Of a stretch of 64,000 bases of DNA, positions 46,538-53,609 are shown one piece after another. The stretch comes from Candidatus Ozemibacter sibiricus (lineage in GTDB: Bacteria > Muiribacteriota > Ozemobacteria > Ozemobacterales > Ozemobacteraceae): the NCBI GenBank assembly GCA_003327425.1, contig QOQW01000004.1, positions 186,001 through 250,000 on the forward strand, in the 5' to 3' direction. The notes under the pieces were generated by a model. It saw nothing but the letters and a program-made list of their open reading frames with translations. It was not told the DNA's origin and did no database searches. The position numbers and the translations under genes were made by a program. How positions within the stretch are numbered: the first letter of the stretch is position 1; each line of letters opens with the position of its first letter.

Positions 46538-48544
46538 GTGCGCGATCCGCTGCTGGCGGGCGACAGCCCGTATCAGGTGCTGAGGGTGCCGGAGAACGCC
46601 ACCAAGCAGGCCATCGATGCCGCCTTCAAGAAGCTCCTGGCCAAGGGCAAACAGGTGGCCCGCCTGCGGGAGGCCTGGAACACCCTCAGCAAGCCGGTCG
46701 ACCGCACGTTCGAGAACATCTTCCTCTACAACGACCACTTCGCCAAGGTCCAGCCCCGCAAGCTGCTGCAACAACGGCTCGAAACCGCCGACGCCTTCGG
46801 CCGGATCGAACGGCAGCTGTTCCCGCACATCCCGTCGATCCACTCCCTGGCCATCCTCTGGCTGCGCTGGGCCACCTACGGCGAGGACGAGCGCCTGGCC
46901 GGCCTGACCGGGGCGACGTTCACCCGAGTCGCCGAGTTCCCGCCCGAGACCCCACCGGTCGAAACGCGCTGGCACCAGGCCATCATCCGCTGGGCGATGC
47001 TCTTCCCTTCTCCCCAGTTCTGGGCCGACTGGCTCGAGTTCGGCCGCCAGACCGGCCTCGAACTGTCGCCCGAGGAGCTCGAGAGCCTTAAACAGCGACT
47101 CCGTGGCTATTTCACCAGCCTCCTGTACGGCTACCAGGAGAAGTATCGCCGCCTCGACCGCGCCTCGGAAGCGGCCGCCTTCCAGAACTACGAAGCCCTC
47201 TTCGCGTCGGAGCTGAAGCTGACCGAGCTGATGGACCGGATCGGCGTGACGGTGACCATCGGGAAGCGGACGGCCCGGGTGGCCGCCGGCAAGGCCTTCC
47301 TGGCCCATCTCGGTCTGCTCGAGGCGGTCCAGGCCACCGTGGCCGAGCGCCGCCGGGCCGACCCCGCGAATGCCGAGGTGCAGGCGCTGCAGACCGCCCT
47401 CTCCCCCCTCGGCGAGGTCCAGGAGCTGCTCGATCACAAGAAGTTCGCCGCCGTGCTGACCGCCTGCGAGGCCCTGCCCGCTCCCCAGCGGCAGACGCCG
47501 GAAGTCCGCCGTTTGCAGGGCCAGGCCCTGCTGGGCCTGGGTCACGAGAAGGCCCAGGCCGGTCAGCTCGAAGAGGCCTTCGCCCTGTGGCAGAAGGGCA
47601 TGGTTGGGGGTGGCCCCCTCGCCGCCGATTGCCAGGCCGCCATCGTCGCCGCCACGCGCGAGCGGGCCAGCGCCCTGCAGCAGCACGACCTGGAAGGCGC
47701 CCTGCGGCTGGTCGAACGCAGCCTCGCCCTGGTCAAGAGCCCCGAGCTCGACGAAGTCCGATCTTCGCTGCTCGCCGCTCGCGGCATCCGGCTCGTCGAC
47801 GAGGGCTTCACCAAAACCAAGGAGGCGCGCGGCCCGACGGGCGAGGCCTTGCGGCGCGAAGGCAAGGCCCTGATCGAACGCGGTCTGAACGATCTGAAAC
47901 TCGCTCTCGAGGCCAATCCGAAGAACGAGCGGGCGCGCGAACAGTTCGAACTAGCCCGCCACCTGCTCGCCGACCTCGATCTCTTCCCCATCATCGACGA
48001 TCTCGAAGCCAAGCGCTACGATCAGGCCGTGCCCAAGCTCAAGGCCTTCCTGTTGAAGAACCCGCAGCACCAGAAGGCCCGCGAGATGCTCGAATTCTGC
48101 CGCCAGTTCCAGTGCTGGTTCTGCGACAGTCCTACCGCCACCGATGCCTCCGCCGCCGAACAGCCGATGCACCTGGTCGAGGGGCGCGAAGGCAACACCG
48201 TCTACATCAAAGTCGTCAAAGTCCCCATCCCACGCTGTGCCACCTGTCAGGCGATCCATGCCAAGGTCACGTGGGTGACCATCGGTTCCTTCCTGGTCTT
48301 CGCCGCCCTCTGGCTGGCCGGCGTTTTCCACGCCAGTTGGGCCTCCCGCGAGCCTGGCCCCTTCATGGCGATGGCCGGCGTTATCGCCCTCGCCCTCTGG
48401 TTCCTGACCAGTTACACCTTCGAGCAGATGATCACCTCGAAAGCCGGTATCAAGCCTGAAAGCGAAGGGAAGGAGCATCCCCGCTGCCTTGCCCTCGTCA
48501 GCCAGGGCTGGGCCTACGGCGAAAAGCCACCCAATACCCGCTGA
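46538..48544 (+). CDS. J-domain-like protein without HPD, TPR region and membrane anchor
   Basis: 668 residues with a GTG start at 46538, preceded by GAGGGAG and 7 bp after the Hsp70 stop. Residues 10-58 resemble a J domain (SPYQVLRVPENATKQAIDAAFKK and LREAWNTLSKPVDR, shown as pieces) but the HPD tripeptide that activates Hsp70 is absent: the loop reads LAKGKQVARL. A long helical, TPR-like region (about 80-520) follows. Near the C-terminus are CWFC and CATC pairs (a probable zinc ribbon) and two membrane spans (about 583-605 and 612-632). It probably anchors the neighbouring Hsp70 system to the membrane; whether it can stimulate ATPase activity is doubtful. Confidence 0.75.
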   Translation: MRDPLLAGDSPYQVLRVPENATKQAIDAAFKKLLAKGKQVARLREAWNTLSKPVDRTFENIFLYNDHFAKVQPRKLLQQRLETADAFGRIERQLFPHIPSIHSLAILWLRWATYGEDERLAGLTGATFTRVAEFPPETPPVETRWHQAIIRWAMLFPSPQFWADWLEFGRQTGLELSPEELESLKQRLRGYFTSLLYGYQEKYRRLDRASEAAAFQNYEALFASELKLTELMDRIGVTVTIGKRTARVAAGKAFLAHLGLLEAVQATVAERRRADPANAEVQALQTALSPLGEVQELLDHKKFAAVLTACEALPAPQRQTPEVRRLQGQALLGLGHEKAQAGQLEEAFALWQKGMVGGGPLAADCQAAIVAATRERASALQQHDLEGALRLVERSLALVKSPELDEVRSSLLAARGIRLVDEGFTKTKEARGPTGEALRREGKALIERGLNDLKLALEANPKNERAREQFELARHLLADLDLFPIIDDLEAKRYDQAVPKLKAFLLKNPQHQKAREMLEFCRQFQCWFCDSPTATDASAAEQPMHLVEGREGNTVYIKVVKVPIPRCATCQAIHAKVTWVTIGSFLVFAALWLAGVFHASWASREPGPFMAMAGVIALALWFLTSYTFEQMITSKAGIKPESEGKEHPRCLALVSQGWAYGEKPPNTR

Positions 48545-48683
48545 GGTTGCCCATGGCCGACTGCCGCCGACCGCGCCGCACCGACCATCGCCCCGTCGTT
48601 GCGCCAACCCGCCACCCCCGCCGGGAGGCCGGAACCGCGCGTCCTGCCCCCGATCGTTGATGACGAGAGGAGAACCACCCGCC

Positions 48684-49175
48684 ATGCCCCCCACCGTCGA
48701 CTGCCCCTGTGGGTTCGGAAAGGACATCCCCCCCGAAGCAGGCCGCTGCCATGCCTGCGGCGCCGATCTCGGCCCGCTCCACCGCCTGGCCGGACTGCCG
48801 GCTCGCCTGCTGGCCGACGGCGAGCGCCTGGCCGCCGAGCACCGGCCGGAAGCGCTGCTGCCCCTCGCCATGGCCGCGGCTTGCACCCCGGGGTCCCCGC
48901 CGGCCTGCCTCGCCCTCGGCCGCTTCCTCGAAGCGATGGACCCCGCGGCCCTGGCCCGCGCCTGCTATGAATGCGTCCTGGCCCGCGACCCCGAGAACGC
49001 CGAGGCCCGGGAAGCCGTCGCCCGCCTGGCCGGACGCCACCGGGCCCGCCGCCGCCACCGGCTGACCCGCGGCATGATCCGCCGCTACAAGATCCGCCAG
49101 ACCTTCTTCGCCTGGACCATCTACGGCCTGCTGCTCGGCCTGCTGCTCGGCTTCGCCATCGCCGCCATCTCCTGA
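48684..49175 (+). CDS. Zinc-ribbon, TPR-like, C-terminal membrane protein
   Basis: 163 residues. The N-terminus has C7-x-C9 and C22-x2-C25, a compact zinc ribbon of the type also seen in the Hsp70 two genes upstream. A short helical repeat region (about 35-115) is followed by a basic patch (RHRARRRHRLTRGMIRRYK) and one membrane span (about 140-160), so it is tail-anchored with the ribbon in the cytoplasm. AGGAG about 12 nt upstream favours the ATG at 48684; a longer frame from 48489 overlaps the previous gene. No family recognised; probably part of the same cluster. Confidence 0.65.
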   Translation: MPPTVDCPCGFGKDIPPEAGRCHACGADLGPLHRLAGLPARLLADGERLAAEHRPEALLPLAMAAACTPGSPPACLALGRFLEAMDPAALARACYECVLARDPENAEAREAVARLAGRHRARRRHRLTRGMIRRYKIRQTFFAWTIYGLLLGLLLGFAIAAIS

Positions 49176-49545
49176 ATGCGACCACCTCGACGCCCACGCC
49201 ACGCCTCGGCCCTTTACCCGAGGACGAACGCCCCCCCATTAACAGCAACCCTCGCCAGGGGCCACCGGCCCCTGGACCCCCTTGTTCCTGTCCACCGAAC
49301 CTCTTGGGTTCGCCCGCCCTGGAACCGCGACGCGGTTCCAGGGCCAGTCCGAGGGTCCAGGGCCTTCGGCCCTGGTGGGGTCAAGGGGCGACGCCCCTGG
49401 CCTTGCCTTGCCTAGACGTTCCTGGCCATTCAGAGCCGGTCCTGGCCTGACCGCGGCTTGCCTTGCCTGGGCCGGTCCTGGCCTGGTTTGGCCAGGCGTT
49501 GGCTTGGCTTGGGCGTTTCTGGGCTGGGCGCGCGCAGCAGCAGCC
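49176..49545. other. Intergenic region between convergent genes, rich in hairpins and direct repeats
   Basis: About 370 bp without a gene. The middle holds three perfect inverted repeats (49317-49398). The right part has short direct repeats: CTTGCCTTGCCT at about 49402 and 49457, and GCCGGTCCTGGCCTG at 49435-49449 and 49471-49485. The region may terminate both converging transcripts. Confidence 0.6.
49317..49398. repeat. Cluster of three perfect inverted repeats
   Basis: 49317-49343: 13-bp arms CCCTGGAACCGCG / CGCGGTTCCAGGG around one base. 49357-49375: CCAGGGCC-TTC-GGCCCTGG. 49384-49398: AGGGGCG-A-CGCCCCT. Such GC-rich palindrome strings resemble REP-like intergenic elements of GC-rich genomes. 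Confidence 0.65.
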
Positions 49546-50061
49546 TCAGAACACTGCCAGCAGACCCCCGAGCAGGATCGCCGCCAACAGAGCTTCGAGG
49601 GCGAAGAGCAGCCGCGCCACCCCCGGCGGACGGCCGGCCGCCCACCGCTGCACGAAGGCCTGCCCCGCCTCGCCGCTCAGGAATTCGGCGGGGGCGATGG
49701 CCAGCAGGCCGCAGGTGGTCATCAGCCAGGCCAGCAGGCCCATGACGAGGGCCCCCAGGCCCGCCAGCGCGAGGGCGCCGACGGTCGCCCCGCGTTGGGC
49801 GAGGCGAACCGCCAGCCCGAGACCGACCAGGATTCCGACCCCGCCCATGAGCCAGCGCAGCCGCTGCAGGCGCGTCAGCACCGGGTGATCGGCCAGCTTG
49901 CCGCGCAAGGCCTGCATCCAGCGGGTCATGCCCACGGCGGGGCGAGGCGTTCCCCCCGCCGCCCCGCCGGCGGCCGCGCCCGCCGAAACCGAAGGCACCG
50001 GCGGCACCGCGGAAAGGTCAGGGGTGGCGCCCGGGGCGCCCTCTTTCGTCAAGCGGCCCAT
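49546..50061 (-). CDS. Small multi-span membrane protein of unknown function
   Basis: 171 residues. An Ala/Gly/Pro-rich cytoplasmic N-terminus (about 1-45) is followed by about four hydrophobic spans (about 70-88, 92-112, 115-128 and 148-171). I recognise no family. It overlaps the end of the ClpA-like gene by 13 bp, with GGAG just before its ATG at 50061, so the two are translationally coupled and may work together at the membrane. Confidence 0.6.
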   Translation of the reverse strand: MGRLTKEGAPGATPDLSAVPPVPSVSAGAAAGGAAGGTPRPAVGMTRWMQALRGKLADHPVLTRLQRLRWLMGGVGILVGLGLAVRLAQRGATVGALALAGLGALVMGLLAWLMTTCGLLAIAPAEFLSGEAGQAFVQRWAAGRPPGVARLLFALEALLAAILLGGLLAVF

Positions 50062-52514
50062 GTGAACTCCAAGCGCCCCTCGCGGACATCGAGATGGATG
50101 GCCCGTGCCGCCGCGCCGGCCTCCCCCCGAGCGGCGCCCTGCTCCGGCGCCTGCAGCAGCAGACGGGCCAGGGGCTCATTGACCAGCCGCATGAAGGTTC
50201 GCTCCAGCTCGCGGGCCCCGTAGCGGGCGCTGAACCCCTGGTCGAGCAGCAGGTCGAGCGCGGCGGCGGTCGGCACCAGCTCCAGCCGACGCTCGGCCAG
50301 CCGGCGATTGGCCCCGGCCACGATCCGGTCCAGGATGCGGCGGGCGGTCTCGCGCCCCAGCGCATGGAAGAGCACGATCTTGCCCAGCCGGTTGAGGAAC
50401 TCCGGTCGGAAATGCTTGCGCAGGGCCTCCTGCACCTGCCGGGCCAGCGCCTGCCGGGCCGACGGCGAATCGGGCGCCGGCGCCGCTCCGACCTTCAGCC
50501 CGATCTGCCGTTCGGGGTCGGGCAGGTCGGCACCGAGGTTGCTGGTGAACACGAGAATCGCCTCGCTGAACGAGACCGTCCGCCCCTGGGCATCGGTCAG
50601 CCGGCCGTCGTCGAGCACTTGCAGCAGCAGATCGAACACGGCCGGGTGGGCCTTCTCGAGCTCGTCGAACAGCACCACCGCATAGGGCTGGCTCCGCACG
50701 CGACCGGTGAGCTGCCCTTCCTCGTGGTAGCCGACGTAGCCGGGCGGCGAACCGACCAGACGGGCGATGGCATGCGCCTCCTGGTATTCCGACATGTCGA
50801 ACCGCAGCAGCCGCCGCGGGTCATGGAACAGCAGCTCGGCCAGCACCCGCGCCGTCTCGGTCTTGCCGGTGCCGGTCGGCCCGGCGAACAGGAAGACGGC
50901 GGCCGGCCGCCGCGGGTCGCGCAAGCCGAGCCGGGCGGCCCGGATGGCCTCGGCCACCGCCTGCATCGCCTCGTCCTGGCCGATGATGCGTTCGCGCAGA
51001 TCGGTTTCGAGCCGCAGCAACCGTTCGTTCTCGTCGACAGTCAGATCGGCGACCGGAAGGCGGCACCGCGCCGCGACCACGGCCGCCAGATCGGCGGCCG
51101 CCAGTTCCGGTCGATCGCCGGCCGGCCCACCACCCCCGCCGCCCCCCGCCCCGCGCAGGGCCAGGTTCGACAAGGCCTGCTCGAGCAGGTCGATCGCCTT
51201 GTCGGGAAATCGAGCGTCGGGCAGATGGCGCGCCGCCAGGTGCACCGCCTGCTCGAGCCGGGCATCGGGGATCCTGGCCCCGTAGTGCCGTTCGAGCCGG
51301 GGCCGCAGCCCCTGCAGAATCTGCAGGGTCAGGGCGGGCGAAGGCTCTTCGACCCAGATCACCTGGAACCGCCGCTCCAACGCCGCATCCTTCTCGAGGT
51401 AGCGTCGGTATTCGGCCGTCGTCGTCGCCCCGATGCAGCGCACCTCGCCCCGGGCCAGCGCCGGCTTCAGCAGGTTCGCCGCGTCCATCGCCTCGCCGCT
51501 GCCCCCGCTGCCGGCGCCCATCACCGTATGAATTTCGTCGATGAACAAAACGATCCGCGGGTCGGCGGCCGCCTCGCGCAGAATGCCCTGCAGCCGTTCC
51601 TCGAAGTCGCCCCGGAAGCGCGTGCCCGCCACCAACGCCCCCATCCGGATCTCGACAATCCGCAGGTCAGCCAGCCGTTCGGGCAGCTGCCCGCCCACCA
51701 CCGCCTGGGCCAGCCCCTCGACGAGGCAGGTCTTGCCCACCCCGGCGTCGCCGACCAGCAACGGATTGCTCTTCTTCTGCCGCAGCAGCACCCCCGCCAG
51801 TTGCCGGATCTCGTCGTCGCGCCCGAAGACCGGATCGAGGCGCCCCTGCCCCGCCAGCCAGGTCAGATCGCGACCCAACTGATCGAGGAAGGGGGTCCGC
51901 CCCGTCGCGGGCGGCGAGCCGACCGGCCGCGCCTCCCGCCCCGCTCGCTCGTCGCCCCGGCCCTCCGGGCCGTCGGGACGGGTCAGCTGCCCGACCTGCG
52001 TCTCCCGCTGCGGCGCCGCCGGGCCGCCCCGCGCCCCTCCGTCGGTGGCATCCCGGCGCTGCTCGCGACACAGCTGCTCGATGGCCGGAATGTCGGCAGC
52101 GAGCAGCGCCTCCAGCAGGTGCCGCAGGCGCGGGGCCGGGGCGCCTTCGCTCTCGGCCAGGGCGCGGGCCCGCCCCAACGCTGCCGTCGCCCGCGCCGTC
52201 CGCTCGCCGGTGAACGGCTGCGGGCCGCCCCCCAGATCGAGGATCAGCCGGCGCAGCCGCCGCCGGGCCGCCACCGGCTCGAGGCCCTGCCGCCCCAGCC
52301 GCTCGAGCAGTTCCTCGATCTCTTCGCGCACTGCCGGCCACTGCGCCGCCGTCACCGGCAGGCTGGCGTCGCCCGCCGCGGGACGACGCAGCGCCTCGCA
52401 CTTGCACAGGGCCACGAACAGATGGGTCGCATCGAGCCGGGCGCTGGGCAGGTCCCGCGCCTCCGACTCGGCCAGCGCCACCACCAGACTGAGGCCCGGC
52501 GGCCACTCCGCCAT
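50049..52514 (-). CDS. ClpA/ClpC-like double AAA+ unfoldase
   Basis: 821 residues. A divergent Clp N-domain (about 1-145), a Pro/Gly/Arg-rich linker, then AAA-1 with GDAGVGKT and VLFIDEIHTVMGAG, and AAA-2 with GPTGTGKTE, VVLFDELEKAHP, SPPGYVGY and the arginine-finger region FRPEFLNRLGKI. The coiled-coil middle domain of ClpB is absent. AAA-2 has an IGL tripeptide (RQIGLKVG) at the place of the ClpP-docking loop of ClpA, so a protease-partnered unfoldase is plausible; no clpP is nearby. It lies 17 bp after the PilN-like gene and overlaps a small membrane protein gene. GGGAGAAGG precedes the ATG. Association with the convergent chaperone cluster is suggestive only. Confidence 0.88.
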   Translation of the reverse strand: MAEWPPGLSLVVALAESEARDLPSARLDATHLFVALCKCEALRRPAAGDASLPVTAAQWPAVREEIEELLERLGRQGLEPVAARRRLRRLILDLGGGPQPFTGERTARATAALGRARALAESEGAPAPRLRHLLEALLAADIPAIEQLCREQRRDATDGGARGGPAAPQRETQVGQLTRPDGPEGRGDERAGREARPVGSPPATGRTPFLDQLGRDLTWLAGQGRLDPVFGRDDEIRQLAGVLLRQKKSNPLLVGDAGVGKTCLVEGLAQAVVGGQLPERLADLRIVEIRMGALVAGTRFRGDFEERLQGILREAAADPRIVLFIDEIHTVMGAGSGGSGEAMDAANLLKPALARGEVRCIGATTTAEYRRYLEKDAALERRFQVIWVEEPSPALTLQILQGLRPRLERHYGARIPDARLEQAVHLAARHLPDARFPDKAIDLLEQALSNLALRGAGGGGGGGPAGDRPELAAADLAAVVAARCRLPVADLTVDENERLLRLETDLRERIIGQDEAMQAVAEAIRAARLGLRDPRRPAAVFLFAGPTGTGKTETARVLAELLFHDPRRLLRFDMSEYQEAHAIARLVGSPPGYVGYHEEGQLTGRVRSQPYAVVLFDELEKAHPAVFDLLLQVLDDGRLTDAQGRTVSFSEAILVFTSNLGADLPDPERQIGLKVGAAPAPDSPSARQALARQVQEALRKHFRPEFLNRLGKIVLFHALGRETARRILDRIVAGANRRLAERRLELVPTAAALDLLLDQGFSARYGARELERTFMRLVNEPLARLLLQAPEQGAARGEAGAAARAIHLDVREGRLEFTWAA

Positions 52515-52531
52515 CGCCTTCTCCCTTCCCG

Positions 52532-53293
52532 TCAGGGTTCGGCGGCGACCGCCACCAGGTCGAACCGCCAGACCGGCACCTTCTCGTAGGTGTTGCGATG
52601 AAGGGCGGTCAGGAAGACCTCCCGGACGGCCCCGGTCTTGTACAGGCTCTCGCCCAGCGCCGTCGCCCCCTTGAACGACAGGGCATACCCCGTGAGCTGC
52701 AGCCGCCCATCGCTGTCGACCCGCACGTTGGTGATCCAGGTCTCCCGGCCCGGCTCCGTCACGGCTTTCCGCTCTTTGACCAGCGGCTCGAAGCCGGTCG
52801 CCTTCGCCAAAGCCTCCCAGACCCTGATCAGACGGCGATTCCAGGCATCGACATGGGGCCGGCCGGCCGGCTCCCCGACCACCAGGGCCTGGTTGAGCGT
52901 CACCACCAGCAACGGCCCGCCATCGACCCGCTCGGCCGAGACCGAGACCGCTAACGCTCGGTTGACCAGACGGGCCTCGGCGAATCGGAACTCCTGGATC
53001 TTCTTCAGCAACGGCGCCAGGTGCTCCCCCAGCGCCATGACCCCGACCTCGAGCGGCAGCTCATACCCGTTCTCCCAGCGCACGATCGGCGACATCCGCA
53101 GCTCCTGGAAATGCACCCCCGGCGCGGCGAACGTCTCATCGAGGAAATCCAGGCCGGCCTTGATGATCTTGTAGGTTCCCGCCCCGCTCTCGGACGAAAC
53201 CTCGGCCACCGCCGGCAGAACCAGACATAGCGCCCCCAAGAGCACCGCCGCTCCCGCCAGCCACCACCATCGTTCGACGCATCTTCGGTTCAT
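52532..53293 (-). CDS. PilN-like periplasmic protein with N-terminal anchor
   Basis: 253 residues with one hydrophobic N-terminal segment (about 9-30; it could be a cleaved signal, ending AVAEV). The C-terminal part (about 180-250: LQLTGYALSFKGATALGESLYKT, given in part, then VREVFLTALHRNTYEKVPVWRFDL) resembles the PilN/fimbrial assembly ferredoxin-like domain of type IV pilus inner-membrane complexes. No pilM, pilO or pilQ genes are adjacent. AGGAGGGG before the ATG at 53293 is strong. It heads the minus-strand set with the ClpA-like gene. Confidence 0.6.
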   Translation of the reverse strand: MNRRCVERWWWLAGAAVLLGALCLVLPAVAEVSSESGAGTYKIIKAGLDFLDETFAAPGVHFQELRMSPIVRWENGYELPLEVGVMALGEHLAPLLKKIQEFRFAEARLVNRALAVSVSAERVDGGPLLVVTLNQALVVGEPAGRPHVDAWNRRLIRVWEALAKATGFEPLVKERKAVTEPGRETWITNVRVDSDGRLQLTGYALSFKGATALGESLYKTGAVREVFLTALHRNTYEKVPVWRFDLVAVAAEP

Positions 53294-53609
53294 GGGCCAT
53301 CCCCTCCTGATTATCTGCTCGCCAGGATTCTACCACGGCCTCGTTCCGTCTCTCATCCCCGAGGCCAGCGCCTGTCTGACAGCCCCCCGCGTCCGCCAGG
53401 ATGCCTCGGCCTGACCACCCTCGCCACCGGCGATCCAGCCTGCGAACCGCCCCATCGTCGGCTGGCCTCTCCCAGACATCCAGGGGTCCAGGGGCCTGTG
53501 GTATCTGGAAGGGCCACCAGGTATCTGGGCTCTCCTCACCCTCCTGGGCGGTCCTGGCGTCGCCCGGCCCTCCATTATCCGGGCCCGCAGGTGATGGTAT
53601 CATGGTCTC
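53294..53609. other. Divergent intergenic region
   Basis: About 316 bp between the PilN-like and HEAT-repeat genes. It contains a short duplicated motif (GGTATCTGG twice, near 53501 and 53521) and, at the right end, a TGGTATCAT element directly before the next ATG. Nothing else was recognised. Confidence 0.5.
53595..53603 (+). promoter_or_regulatory. Extended -10 element directly before the HEAT-repeat gene
   Basis: TGGTATCAT ends 6 nt before the ATG at 53610, so a transcript starting at the usual distance would begin at the start codon itself. There is no Shine-Dalgarno. Confidence 0.45.
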
